Source of the DNA: Deinococcus aerius
GTDB taxonomy: Bacteria; Deinococcota; Deinococci; Deinococcales; Deinococcaceae
Reading direction: 5' to 3'
Assembly (NCBI RefSeq): GCF_002897375.1
Contig: NZ_BFAG01000001.1
Coordinates: forward strand, 372,001 to 436,000
DNA: 64,000 nt
Shown here one piece after another: positions 1 to 11,643 of the stretch (its first letter is position 1; every line of letters starts with the position of its first letter). A program made the translations under genes and the position numbers. Below the pieces are notes generated by a model. That model was not told the DNA's origin. It saw only the letters and a program-made list of their open reading frames with translations, and ran no database searches.

Positions 1-1104
<1,104 letters not shown>

Positions 1105-1124
1105 GGGGAGGCTTTGGCGGGGTT

Positions 1125-1271
1125 ACCCCTCAGTCGGCTGCGCCGACAGCTCCCCTGAAAAGGGAGCCTTGAAGCGCACGAAATGGGGGGGACGATGCCC
1201 ACGGGAAGCCTCCCTTGTCAGGGGAGGTGGCCCGAAGGGCCGGACTCGCAGAGCTGCGCAGCAGAGGGGTC
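1125..1271. repeat. Inverted pair of palindromic intergenic repeat units (REP/BIME-like)
   Basis: Two related units face each other. Unit A (1125-1166) starts ACCCCTC, holds the stem GTCGGC-tgc-GCCGAC and ends with the hairpin CTCCCctgaaaaGGGAG. Unit B (1209-1271) is its inverted relative: it starts with the CCTCCC..GGGGAGG hairpin, then GGCCCgaaGGGCC, and ends GAGGGGTC. The pair fills the mfd-DUF559 spacer. The folded RNA could act as a transcript end for mfd. Confidence 0.75.
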
Positions 1272-1279
1272 CCCTCGCA

Positions 1280-1285
1280 TAAGCT
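1280..1285 (+). promoter_or_regulatory. -10 box, leaderless start of the DUF559 gene
   Basis: TAAGCT lies 6 nt before the ATG at 1292. There is no room for a ribosome binding site, so the transcript would start at or next to the start codon. Confidence 0.4.
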
Positions 1286-1291
1286 GACGCC

Positions 1292-1654
1292 ATGCGTGGC
1301 GCCTACACCCGCCGCCTGGTCCCCCGCGCCCGCGAACTCCGCAACAACCAGACCCCTGCCGAACGCAAACTCTGGTTCGAGTTCCTCCGCACGCATCCGG
1401 TCAAGTTCCGGCGCCAGGTGCTACTTCAGGGATACATCCTGGACTTCTACGCACCTTCTTTAAAGCTGTGCATCGAACTGGATGGCCGCAGCCACGACAG
1501 TCAAGCGGCAGCGGAGTACGACGCCGAGCGAACGCGGCAGCTCACGGCGGTGGGCGTGCAGGTCGTGCGCTTCGGCAATGCGGAAGTGTTCGGGCAGTTT
1601 GAGGGCGTATGCACAGTCATCAATAGGGTTTGCCAGGGGGAAGCTCCATTGTGA
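1292..1654 (+). CDS. DUF559 endonuclease-like protein (Vsr/PD-(D/E)XK fold)
   Basis: A 120-residue protein of normal length for the DUF559 family, small proteins with a Vsr-like restriction-endonuclease fold. Family landmarks are visible: ARELRNNQTPAERKLW near residue 10, then KFRRQVLLQGYILDFYAPSLKLCIELDG, where the D of LDFY and the E-x-D of IELDG are the likely metal ligands, then HDSQ..YDAERTRQL and VQVVRFGNAEV. In vivo function is unknown for the family; a mobile or repair-linked nuclease role is inference. It lies directly downstream of the inverted repeat pair and has its own -10 box. Confidence 0.85.
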   Translation: MRGAYTRRLVPRARELRNNQTPAERKLWFEFLRTHPVKFRRQVLLQGYILDFYAPSLKLCIELDGRSHDSQAAAEYDAERTRQLTAVGVQVVRFGNAEVFGQFEGVCTVINRVCQGEAPL

Positions 1655-1720
1655 GCGAAGAGCTGCCCACCACGCGGGCAGGCGGCCTCTTCGCTGCCGA
1701 TCAGGTTCTCGCCGCGGTGC

Positions 1721-1726
1721 GATAAT
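1721..1726 (+). promoter_or_regulatory. Extended -10 box for the antitoxin-toxin pair
   Basis: TGC-GATAAT (5/6 to TATAAT with an upstream TGn) ends 6 nt before the ATG at 1733. It fits a leaderless promoter, a likely autoregulation point for the antitoxin. Confidence 0.5.
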
Positions 1727-1732
1727 CCCTCC

Positions 1733-1975
1733 ATGACCCAACTCACCGTGGACGTGCAACTGGACGAGCGCGGGCGGCCCGTCTTCCGGCTGACCGAGGC
1801 ACAGGCGGCGGCGCTGGGGTTGCAGCCGGGTGCGGCGAGAGAGGCCCGGTGGGAAGTGCAGTTGGAGCAGACCCAACATGGTCAGAGTTCGCTGAGCAAG
1901 TACATCGGCATCGCGCCCAGGCTGGAAGAGGGCAGTCTGGACTACTACCGCCGGGCCAAGGGCCACACCGAGTGA
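1733..1975 (+). CDS. Putative antitoxin of a PIN-domain toxin pair
   Basis: An 80-residue protein whose last bases overlap the start of the downstream PIN gene (GTGA), so the two are probably translationally coupled. The N-terminus (LTVDVQLDERGRPVFRLTEAQAAALGL) can form the short beta-strands of an AbrB/SpoVT-like DNA-binding fold, but the match is weak. The C-terminus (SLSKYIGIAPRLEEGSLDYYRRAKG) resembles the segment by which VapB-type antitoxins wrap and block the toxin. The assignment rests mainly on position and size. Confidence 0.65.
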   Translation: MTQLTVDVQLDERGRPVFRLTEAQAAALGLQPGAAREARWEVQLEQTQHGQSSLSKYIGIAPRLEEGSLDYYRRAKGHTE

Positions 1976-2397
1976 CGCTGGCGTTGGACAGCAACATTCT
2001 GAGCGCCGTGTTTCGCGGCGAGGACACCGCGCTCAGGGTGGTGCAAATTCTGGAAGAGCGCCGGGGCGGGGGATCGCTGCTCCACGTCGCCGCTTTCGCC
2101 GAGGTGCTGTCCGGGCCAGGGATTCGGCGTGTGGATGTCGAGGCGTTCTTGTCAGACGCGGGCATCTCGCTGGTCTGGGAGACGGAGGCCGCGGTGTGGG
2201 AAAGGGCGATCTCTGCCTTCACGCTTTATGCCGAGCGCCGACGGAAAAGTGGTGGCGGGCAGCCACGCCGGATTCTGGCGGACTTCCTGATCGGGGCACA
2301 TGCAGCAGTTTCAGCGGGCGAACTGCTCACGCTTGACCCCCAACATTACCGGCAGAGCTTCCCCGAACTGGTTGTGCTGAGCCCAGTGGAGGAGTGA
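1972..2397 (+). CDS. PIN-domain ribonuclease toxin (VapC-like)
   Basis: A 141-residue protein starting at GTG 1972, which overlaps the antitoxin stop codon. PIN landmarks are in order: LALDSNILSAV with the first acidic ligand near residue 6, E in AAFAEVLSG, ADFLIGAHA with the third carboxylate, and LTLDPQHY near the end. The family cleaves structured RNAs such as tRNA or rRNA when freed from its antitoxin. The frame is open further upstream, but those residues overlap the antitoxin gene out of frame and do not look like protein. Confidence 0.85.
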   Translation: MTLALDSNILSAVFRGEDTALRVVQILEERRGGGSLLHVAAFAEVLSGPGIRRVDVEAFLSDAGISLVWETEAAVWERAISAFTLYAERRRKSGGGQPRRILADFLIGAHAAVSAGELLTLDPQHYRQSFPELVVLSPVEE

Positions 2398-2484
2398 ATA
2401 TGCTCAAGCTGGGAGGTGGGGGAGAGGTTAACCCTCCCCCAATTCCTCCACGCACATGCCCCACGCGCTAGAACTGTCCTACCC

Positions 2485-4029
2485 ATGAGCGAAGACCAGG
2501 AGAAGCAGGCGGCGGAGCCGGGCGCCGAGGTGAAGGTCAAGGTCCGAATGGGCGAGAAGGACCGCCCCGAGGACGAGAAACCCCAGGACGAGGTTCGTGT
2601 CACCCGTCACCGCGTCACCGTGAATGGCCGTGAACTCCACTACACCGTCACGGCAGGCACGGTGATCCTCTCCGAGGAGAAGCACGCCAAGGAGGGCGAA
2701 TCCGAGGGCCTGAAGCCCCGCGCCCGGGTATTCTTCGTGGCCTACGCGCTCGACGGCCAGCCGGACCCGCGCACCCGGCCCGTCACCTTCAGCTTCAACG
2801 GCGGGCCGGGCAGCAGTTCAGTGTGGCTGCACCTGGGGCTGCTCGGCCCGCGCCGGGTGGTGATGGGCGACGCCGGGGCACTGACCGGGCCGCCCTACGA
2901 CCTCGTAGGCAACGAGTTCACCCTGCTGACCCACTCGGACCTGGTGTTCATCGACCCGGTCAGCACCGGGTATTCCCGCGTGACGGAAGGGGAGAAGCCG
3001 GGCGACTTCCACGGTTTTCAGAAGGACATCGAGTCGGTGGGCGACTTCATCCGCCTGTGGACCAGCCGGGCCGGGCGCTGGCTCAGCCCCAAGTTCCTGA
3101 TCGGGGAGAGTTACGGCACGACCCGCGCGGCAGGGCTGAGTGGTTACCTTCAGGAACGCCACGGCCTGTTCCTGAACGGCATCATGCTCGTCAGCTCCAT
3201 CCTCGACTTCTCGACGGTGGACTTCACGCCGGGCCACGACCTGCCGTATGTCGTCCACCTGCCGACCGCGGCGGCGACCGCCTGGTATCACGGCAGGCTC
3301 GGGGGGGAGCGGAGCCTGGCGGAGGTGCTGCGTGAGGCGGAGGACTTCGCGGACGGTGACTACGCCCGCGCCCTCCACGCCGGGTCCCGTCTGAGTGCCA
3401 ATGAACAGCAGCGGGTGGCCGGGCGGTACGCCGAGCTGACCGGCCTGAGCGTGGACTTCGTGCGGCGAAACGACCTGCGCGTGACCCTCGACCGCTTTCG
3501 CAAAGAGCTGCTCCGCGATCAAGCCCGCACCGTGGGCCGCCTGGACAGCCGCTTTACCGGCATCGACCGGGACGCGGGCGGCGAGGGGACCGAGTACGAC
3601 CCCAGCCTGAGCGCCATCCTCGGGCCGTACACCGCCGCCATGAACCACTACGTCCGCGCGGAACTCGGTTTCGAGTCCGACCTGCCGTATGAAATCCTGA
3701 CGGGCCGGGTCCGCCCCTGGAGCTACAAGGAGTTCGAGAACAAGCATGTCCGGGTCTCGGACACCCTGCGCAAGGCGATGCACCAGAACCCCCACCTGAA
3801 GGTGTTCGTGGCCTCCGGCTACTTCGACTTCGCCACCCCGTACCACGCGACCCGGCACACGCTCGACCATCTGGGACTCGACCCCAGCCTGCGCGGCAAT
3901 ATCCGCGAGGCGTTCTACGAGGCGGGGCACATGATGTACGTCCACCGGCCCAGCCTGGAGCGGCAGTCGGCGGACTTGGCCTCGTTTGTCGAGTGGGCAA
4001 GTAGTGGTAACTCAGGAGCTGGGCTGTAG
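2485..4029 (+). CDS. Serine carboxypeptidase, peptidase family S10
   Basis: The product removes C-terminal residues from peptides through a Ser-Asp-His triad in an alpha/beta-hydrolase fold. Seen here are the oxyanion motif FNGGPGSSS near residue 107, the nucleophile in GESYG near 208, the Asp in SGYFDFATP near 447 and the His in EAGHMMY near 480. Start 2485 (MSEDQEK) was chosen over an upstream in-frame ATG because upstream residues look non-coding. The first 30 residues are charged and lack a signal peptide, so the enzyme may be cytoplasmic, unlike eukaryotic lysosomal members. It converges with the broken gene that follows. Confidence 0.9.
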   Translation: MSEDQEKQAAEPGAEVKVKVRMGEKDRPEDEKPQDEVRVTRHRVTVNGRELHYTVTAGTVILSEEKHAKEGESEGLKPRARVFFVAYALDGQPDPRTRPVTFSFNGGPGSSSVWLHLGLLGPRRVVMGDAGALTGPPYDLVGNEFTLLTHSDLVFIDPVSTGYSRVTEGEKPGDFHGFQKDIESVGDFIRLWTSRAGRWLSPKFLIGESYGTTRAAGLSGYLQERHGLFLNGIMLVSSILDFSTVDFTPGHDLPYVVHLPTAAATAWYHGRLGGERSLAEVLREAEDFADGDYARALHAGSRLSANEQQRVAGRYAELTGLSVDFVRRNDLRVTLDRFRKELLRDQARTVGRLDSRFTGIDRDAGGEGTEYDPSLSAILGPYTAAMNHYVRAELGFESDLPYEILTGRVRPWSYKEFENKHVRVSDTLRKAMHQNPHLKVFVASGYFDFATPYHATRHTLDHLGLDPSLRGNIREAFYEAGHMMYVHRPSLERQSADLASFVEWASSGNSGAGL

Positions 4030-4037
4030 GGCAGGCG

Positions 4038-4734
4038 TCACCGGAGGGTGGGGCTGGGCAGCGGCCCCTTCGTCCACTCGAAGAGGGCCTGGAACCTCCC
4101 ACAACGGTCCTCACGGGGGACGAGGAGTTGTGGGCCGTTCAAGCTGAATTGCTGCACGTTGCAGGCAACGGGCATGGGCCGGAGTTCCCCGCACCTGGAC
4201 GGTTCGGAGTGGGAAAGTTGCGGGTCAGGGTGCGGTCCTTGCGGGTGTCCGTCGCTTCCCCGGTCACCTGGGAAGGGCCACCCAGAAATGCGTTCGGGGG
4301 GTCGCTGAGGGGAACCTCGCCGTAACGGACCAGCAGGGCTTTCCCCTCGCGCACGTCCGGCACCCCGAACAGACCGGGCCTGAGCAGCCTGCCGTCTTTC
4401 AGCCGAAGGAGGAACGTCTCCGCCGTGTTGATGACTCCAGCGTAGATGGCCGTGAGGACGACGCCCCGTCCCCGTCCAGCCTCCTCGGGCACCAGAACAC
4501 CCCTCGCATACGTTTTCCAGAACTCCGGCCCGTGCGCCTGCTGCGGGCGAGGGCGAAAGCGTTCAGGGCCTGTGCGCCGCCGCGCCAGGCCCTGATGGTC
4601 TGAACATTCCCGCCCGTGGAGAGCTTCGTCACGTTGGAACCCCCAGGCAGGGGCGGACCCACGAGGACGGGCGGCGGTGGCTGGGCCACAACAGGGCCGA
4701 GGCTCAGGCAGAGGAGGGCGAAGGGGCGGCGCAC
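4038..4734 (-). pseudogene. Secreted protein gene with two apparent frameshifts
   Basis: Read from 4734, the frame gives a signal peptide (MRRPFALLCLSLGPVVAQ) and mature protein up to NAFALAR. Near 4540-4555 the coherent reading moves to a second frame (HGPEFWKTYARGVLVPEE through TDTRKDRTL). Near 4222 it moves to a third frame (DPQLSHSEP...VACNVQQFSLNG...RCGRFQALFEW) and ends at a TGA at 4038-4040. Codon choice stays GC-rich in all three pieces, and joined they form one plausible protein of about 230 residues. No family was recognised. The shifts may be real decay or sequencing error. Confidence 0.5.
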
Positions 4735-4857
4735 ACCAGCAGCCTATGAACAGGTGTGAAGGCCCTCTGACCCGCATTCCTGCTTGGGCCCAAACGCCTA
4801 CTGGTCATGGGGCGGTCATGGTTTCTCCCCCACACTGACAGCGGAAGGAGGAGCGCC

Positions 4858-5052
4858 ATGAATATGATCGCTCTCGAGGTGTTTAGCCCGCGCGGCCGTG
4901 AGGGACAGTTTGGCTTTTACAGCGTGCCCCGGGTGGGCGAGGAGGTCGTCTTTCCCGGTGGGGGAAGAGCGACGGTGCGGCAGGTTGTTCACTTTGCCGA
5001 CCAGGTCAAGGACGGCAGGCCGCCACCCCTGACCCAGATTTACGTGTCCTGA
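4858..5052 (+). CDS. Small conserved-looking hypothetical protein, 64 aa
   Basis: Start 4858 is preceded by a good Shine-Dalgarno (GGAGGAG). The product (MNMIALEVFSPRGREG...) is compact and probably beta-rich (GFYSVPRVGEEVVFPGGG, RATVRQVVHF), without membrane segment or signal peptide. It lies 79 nt before the BTAD regulator gene on the same strand, with its own ribosome site, so co-transcription is possible but not shown. I do not recognise a family. Confidence 0.6.
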   Translation: MNMIALEVFSPRGREGQFGFYSVPRVGEEVVFPGGGRATVRQVVHFADQVKDGRPPPLTQIYVS

Positions 5053-5120
5053 ACAGCACGTGGACTCCAGCGGGACCTCCCCCGCGTCCCTCCCCTTGAC
5101 CCACCCGATGTGAAGAACCC

Positions 5121-5126
5121 TACAAT
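5121..5126 (+). promoter_or_regulatory. -10 box for the BTAD regulator gene
   Basis: TACAAT lies 5 nt before ATG 5132, which fits a leaderless start. Confidence 0.45.
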
Positions 5127-5131
5127 GGTCC

Positions 5132-7561
5132 ATGAGATTGCGGACACTGGGGGGGCTATCCGTCGGGGAGGCCGTCTACCGGCGGGAGAAGCCACTCCTG
5201 CTGCTGGCCTACCTGTGCCTGGAGGGCGCGCAGCCCCGGCGGCGGCTCGCCTCGCTGTTCTGGCCGGAGGCGAGCAACCCCATGAACTCGCTTGCCCAGC
5301 ACCTGATCCGGCTGCGGCCCCTGGGCGGCGTGGTCCTGGATGACGGGGCCCGGGTGGAGGCCCGCCTGGAGTGCGATGTGGACCTGTTCCGGGCGCATGG
5401 CCGCGCCGGGCGGCACGCGGAGGCGCTGGGGGTGTACGGCGGCCCCTTTCTCGACGGGCTGGGCGTGGCGCTCGGGCCTGACCTGGAGGAATGGCTCTTC
5501 GAGACCCGGGAGGCCCTGGGGCGCGAGGCCCGCTCGGCGCACCTGACCCTGGCCGAGCGCCGCCTGGCCCTGGGGGACTTGACTGAAGCGGCAGCGGGCG
5601 CCGAGCGTGCCTACGTCGTCCCAGGGGCACCGCCCCCCGATCCCGCTGACCTCCCGCGCCTGCACCGGCTGCTCCAGCCCGCCGGTCATCCCCTCGCGGA
5701 GACCGTGCGCCGCGAGGCCGACGAACTGGAGGTGCCGCTGACCGCCGCCCCTTCCCCGGTGACGGCGCCGCCCCTGCTCGGGCGAATGGCTGAGCGGGCG
5801 GCGCTGGAGGCTCTGGGGCCCGGGCAGGTGGCCTGGGTGAGCGGACCGGCGGGGACCGGCAAGAGCGCGCTGCTCGCCGCCCTGACCGCGCAGGGGGGTT
5901 GGCGGGTCCTGCCGGGACGCCCGGGCCTGCCGCTCGCCACCCTGGAACCGCTCGCCCCACGCCTTGCGGGCACCGCCGACGCCCTCGCGGCCCTCTCGGA
6001 TAGCCGCCTGCGGGTCGCCCTCGACGGCTGGGAGGATGCCGACGAGGCCACCCGCGCGGCCCTGACGCTCGCCGCCCGGCAGCGGCCCGGCGCGGCGCTG
6101 GTGATCGCGGCCCGTGATCCCCCGGCCCTGCCCATCGACCTGCACCTCACGCTCGGCCCGCTCACGCCCGCCGAGCTTGCGGCCCACCCGGGGGCCTTCG
6201 AGGCCACGGCGGGACACCCCTCGCTGCTGGCGGCCTTCCTGCGCGGCGCCCCTCCCGACCAGACCCTCGACGCCCACCTGAACGCCCTGCCCCCGCCTGC
6301 CCGCGAGGTTTACCTCACGCTGGCGCTCCAGGCCGCGCCGAATCTGGCTGCCACCCGCGCGGCGCTGCGGCTTCCGGCGGCTGACTTTGCCCGGACGCTT
6401 GATCTCTTGGCCCGTGAGGGGCTGTGTACCCCCGGGGGAGAGGTGAGAACGCCGGGCACGGTGCGGGAACTGCTGAATGTTCAACCCGCTCACGCAGCGC
6501 TTCGCCACCTGCACCTCGCCCGCGCGCACCCGGAGGGCCGGGGATGGCCGCACTGGCAGGCAGCTCGCGCCCTCTGGGAGGAGGAAGACCACCCTGCCGC
6601 AGCCCGGGCCGCCCATGCCTATGCCAGCGAGGAGATGAAGCGGGGGTACCCAGGGCAGGCTGCCGCGACGCTGGAGGGGGCGCCGCAGACGGGGGAGGTG
6701 CGGCTGTTGCGGGCGTGGGCGCTCTTGCAGCTTGGCGAGGCCTTGCGGGCAGGAGAGGTCGTTGCGGACCTGCCGACTCTTGCCGGGGTCACGGCGTGCC
6801 GCGCGGTGGCGGCCTACCAGTTGGGCCGGTACGACCAGGCCCTGGCCCTCGCCGAACAGTTGCCCGGTGACGGCAGCTTGGACGCGGCCCATGGGGCGAT
6901 GGTGCGGGGCCATGTGGCGCTGCGGGAGAATCGGCAGAGGGAGGCGCAGGGACAGTACCGCCGCGCGGCAGCCCTCTACAGGCTGAACGGGACCACCCCA
7001 CTGGCGCTGACCGCTGAGAACCTGCTGGCCAGCATGGCGGTACAACAGGGCGCGGAGCCCTGGGCGACCTTCGCCCCCCTGCTGGAAGCCAGCCAGCCTT
7101 ATCCCCCGCAGCGCGCGGTGATCCTGAGCAACTTGGCGGACTGTCTTTCGCCTGCTGAAACGACGGACCCCGTCCTTTTCCACCAAGCGGAACAGCTCTA
7201 TCAGGAAGCGGCCGCGCTCTATGAACTGCTCGGCAATCGGAGCGGGCAGGCGCGAGTCCTCAACGCCCGTGGGGTCAACTTCCACGTCCATGGTGACCAC
7301 CAGCGGGCGCGTGAGCTGTACGAACAAGCATTGAGGCTCCTCTCTGGCGGCGGCAATCTCCGGCTCATGGGCCTGGTCCTGAGTAACCTCAGTGAGGTTG
7401 AAGGCAACCTGACTCAGTTTGACGACGCGCTCAACCTTCTGGAACGGGCGGGCCACCTGGGGCTGGTGCAGACCATTCGGAGTAACGCGAGGCTCACCCA
7501 GGTCTCGGAACCCATCCTGGTTCTGCCACCTGCAATGGAGGGCAAAGGCCACCATGGGTAA
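5132..7561 (+). CDS. BTAD-domain STAND ATPase with TPR repeats (SARP-like regulator)
   Basis: An 809-residue protein. The N-terminus (LGGLSVGEAVYRREKPLLLLAYLCLEG, LASLFWPEAS) has the short winged-helix start of SARP/BTAD regulators, followed by the helical BTAD region to about 190. A Walker A motif, GPAGTGKSALL, lies near 240, with a Walker B-like VALDGWEDAD and the STAND signature LVIAARDPP. The C-terminal third (about 530-800) is tetratricopeptide-like (ALALAEQLPG, QAEQLYQEAAALYELLG, RARELYEQALRLL). Such proteins couple a signal to transcription activation or an effector. The last 8 nt overlap the S8 protease gene, so that protease is the likely target or partner. Confidence 0.85.
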   Translation: MRLRTLGGLSVGEAVYRREKPLLLLAYLCLEGAQPRRRLASLFWPEASNPMNSLAQHLIRLRPLGGVVLDDGARVEARLECDVDLFRAHGRAGRHAEALGVYGGPFLDGLGVALGPDLEEWLFETREALGREARSAHLTLAERRLALGDLTEAAAGAERAYVVPGAPPPDPADLPRLHRLLQPAGHPLAETVRREADELEVPLTAAPSPVTAPPLLGRMAERAALEALGPGQVAWVSGPAGTGKSALLAALTAQGGWRVLPGRPGLPLATLEPLAPRLAGTADALAALSDSRLRVALDGWEDADEATRAALTLAARQRPGAALVIAARDPPALPIDLHLTLGPLTPAELAAHPGAFEATAGHPSLLAAFLRGAPPDQTLDAHLNALPPPAREVYLTLALQAAPNLAATRAALRLPAADFARTLDLLAREGLCTPGGEVRTPGTVRELLNVQPAHAALRHLHLARAHPEGRGWPHWQAARALWEEEDHPAAARAAHAYASEEMKRGYPGQAAATLEGAPQTGEVRLLRAWALLQLGEALRAGEVVADLPTLAGVTACRAVAAYQLGRYDQALALAEQLPGDGSLDAAHGAMVRGHVALRENRQREAQGQYRRAAALYRLNGTTPLALTAENLLASMAVQQGAEPWATFAPLLEASQPYPPQRAVILSNLADCLSPAETTDPVLFHQAEQLYQEAAALYELLGNRSGQARVLNARGVNFHVHGDHQRARELYEQALRLLSGGGNLRLMGLVLSNLSEVEGNLTQFDDALNLLERAGHLGLVQTIRSNARLTQVSEPILVLPPAMEGKGHHG

Positions 7562-9497
7562 TTCAAAGCAACGCTGGAAGAGGCTGACGATTGTTGTCGC
7601 TGGCTTTTGTGCCCCCCTTTCTGGTTCCTCTGCTGGGACGACTCCACCACCTTCCCCATTCGCATCGGGACCCGTTCAACAGGAGATGGTGTTCAGGGAC
7701 GGCTACGTGCGGCTCTTCTACGCACCCCAGACAGAAGGCCTGGCGTGGAAGGTTGGCAGTCAGAGGGAGGCCTGTGAGAAACCGCCCGGCACATCCTTCT
7801 CCCCTGTGTACAGATGCAAGGTCCCATCAGAGGCGGCGCTGGGGGAACAAGACGTCTTCCTGATAGACGGCGGGCAGCAGTCCGGGGTTGTGGACACGGT
7901 CACTGTATTGCCCGAGGTGCCGGAGTACACCGCAAAGGTACAGCCGGGTCTTGGAACGAAGAGTTTCCCGACACGGGATATACAGTTTCTCAAGCCCTCC
8001 TCCGCGCCCGGGGTGCGGAACCCGGACGTGGACCGGATCAATAGGATCATTCGGTCGTCGGGCCGCGCCTCTCCCTCCTTTGACCTCCGGGCACGGCAAC
8101 TGGCGGACGGCCGGGTGGTGGTAACGCCCGCGGAGGCTGACCTCATGGGAAGAATCGCGGGGGTGAGGGGCTCGGTCCTGCCCGCCATCACCGGGTTGCC
8201 CCCCCGGCGCATAGCCCCCCTGGCAGGCTGGAAGCAACCCCTCAATGAGGCCGTCACCCTGACCCCGCGCCCGACGCTTCTGCGCGGTGTGCCCATGGGC
8301 GCCATCCTGCCCGACACGCTGCGGCAAAACCAGCGGGAGCTGCTGAAGGGCGTCAACGGGGAGGCCATCCGGCGGGCCCTGTCCAGTCTCCGGGGGGGAG
8401 TCAACAGCCGCGTCTACGCCCCCAACGGCCGGGTCGAGGCCTATTTCAGGGGGCTGGGAGTGTCGGGGGACGGCATGGACCTCTGCGCGACCTCCTACTC
8501 GCTTCCAATCCTCTCGGCGGATGAGGCTCGAGTGCTTGGGGCCATCTACGCCGAGCCGGACAACCTTCCTGCGGACATCGCCCCGACGAAGGAACTGGGC
8601 ACGGAGACCACGGCACCCCCCAACCCCGCCGCCCAGCGTAAGAGCGAGCAGGCCGGGCACGAGGAGAACGTCGGGACCCTGGAGGCGGTCAGGCCGTCCC
8701 CTCGCCCAGGGAAGTACCGGCCAATCATTTACGTCATCGACACCATGACCGAGGACGAGGCGGGTCGGCAAAGGGATGACTATGTCAGCCGTGATGGGGC
8801 CGGAACGCCGCATTACGGCCATGGAAGACATATTGCTGCCATTATCAAGCAGCTCTTTGAGGCTCCCCCCGAAGACCTGGTGAGCCTGGCGGCCTGCGAC
8901 TCGAGTGGACGTTGCGCGACCCCCAAGGTCATTCACGCTATCTGTCAGGCGATCATGGCGCGGCGCACAACAGGACGGCCCGTACTCGTCAACCTGAGCC
9001 TGAGTACGCCAGTTCCCGGGAAGTATCTCCGGCAGGTCATTGACCTGGCCGTTCGGGAAGGCGTCATGTTCGTGGCCGCCCACGGCAGTGGCACGCCGCT
9101 GCGGCCAGGCAGCTACGAGTGCCGCGAACTGCAGGACGAGGACCAGTGCCACTACTTTCCTGCCGATTGGAGTGCAGTGGCGGGGCCACTGGGCCAGCAC
9201 GTCATCAGTGTGGCGGCATTGGAGCGCGCGGACGGTTCCAGCCAGTGGTCTGACTATCCATACGGGCGGGTCGTGCTGGCGGGCGGCAGGAACATTCCGC
9301 CGGACGTCCGGGCTCCAGGTGTCTTCTACTTCCCATCGCCTGAAACCCCGAACTCGGCAGGCGAGCGTTTCCGCTTTCCAGGAACCTCATTTGCGGCGCC
9401 CGTGGTCACCGGGCTGCTGGCTCAGCTCATGAGTACCGGCACCCGGCAAAAGCCGAGCGAATGGACGGGTGGACTTGACCTGACGAAGGGGCCATAA
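7554..9497 (+). CDS. Secreted subtilisin-family (S8) serine protease
   Basis: Start 7554 ([17 protein letters not shown]) gives a signal peptide and an 8-nt overlap with the regulator gene; the longer upstream frame lies out of frame within that gene. A pro-region of roughly 370 residues precedes the catalytic domain. Triad candidates are Asp in YVIDTMT near 393, His in [11 protein letters not shown] near 422 and Ser in [11 protein letters not shown] near 610, the usual S8 order. The place of the oxyanion Asn (normally AAGN) reads VAAHGSG, so Asn is not evident. The protein stops soon after the Ser motif, so no C-terminal attachment domain is present. A strong hairpin follows. Confidence 0.85.
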   Translation: MGNSKQRWKRLTIVVAGFCAPLSGSSAGTTPPPSPFASGPVQQEMVFRDGYVRLFYAPQTEGLAWKVGSQREACEKPPGTSFSPVYRCKVPSEAALGEQDVFLIDGGQQSGVVDTVTVLPEVPEYTAKVQPGLGTKSFPTRDIQFLKPSSAPGVRNPDVDRINRIIRSSGRASPSFDLRARQLADGRVVVTPAEADLMGRIAGVRGSVLPAITGLPPRRIAPLAGWKQPLNEAVTLTPRPTLLRGVPMGAILPDTLRQNQRELLKGVNGEAIRRALSSLRGGVNSRVYAPNGRVEAYFRGLGVSGDGMDLCATSYSLPILSADEARVLGAIYAEPDNLPADIAPTKELGTETTAPPNPAAQRKSEQAGHEENVGTLEAVRPSPRPGKYRPIIYVIDTMTEDEAGRQRDDYVSRDGAGTPHYGHGRHIAAIIKQLFEAPPEDLVSLAACDSSGRCATPKVIHAICQAIMARRTTGRPVLVNLSLSTPVPGKYLRQVIDLAVREGVMFVAAHGSGTPLRPGSYECRELQDEDQCHYFPADWSAVAGPLGQHVISVAALERADGSSQWSDYPYGRVVLAGGRNIPPDVRAPGVFYFPSPETPNSAGERFRFPGTSFAAPVVTGLLAQLMSTGTRQKPSEWTGGLDLTKGP

Positions 9498-9499
9498 GG

Positions 9500-9532
9500 A
9501 GGGCGCCCGGCTGTCTACATGCCGGGCGCCCT
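9500..9532. terminator. Bidirectional hairpin between the S8 protease gene and gyrB
   Basis: A perfect 12-bp stem, AGGGCGCCCGGC / GCCGGGCGCCCT, with a 9-nt loop, sits between the convergent stop codons at 9497 and 9547. It has no long T-tract, but strength and position fit a shared transcript end. Confidence 0.7.
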
Positions 9533-9546
9533 CGGTCGAGCTTCTT

Positions 9547-11511
<1,965 letters not shown>

Positions 11512-11609
11512 GGTCCTCCTGCGTGGCCCCGGACTGGGGCCGATGAGACGTGAATTCGGAAGCTGTGTTCCCGAAAAAAGGGCGCTGCGTGCGCCTCCGA
11601 AGTCCCTCA

Positions 11610-11638
11610 AGTATATACCCATAGTCGAAATGGGTCAA
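11610..11638 (-). promoter_or_regulatory. gyrB promoter (-35 TTGACC, 17-bp spacer, -10 TATACT)
   Basis: On the minus strand TTGACC (11638-11633) and TATACT (11615-11610) are separated by exactly 17 bp. This is one of the best sigma-70-type promoters in the window and gives a leader of roughly 90 nt before the gyrB start. Confidence 0.85.
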
Positions 11639-11643
11639 ATGGA

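Noticed and set aside
2416..2484. Upstream in-frame ATG for the S10 peptidase
   Set aside because: The extra 23 residues do not resemble the family, and MSEDQEK at 2485 is a more natural start.
5156..7555. Minus-strand frame of 799 codons opposite the BTAD regulator gene
   Set aside because: High GC leaves antisense frames open; the plus strand has clear BTAD, Walker and TPR motifs and the minus product has none.
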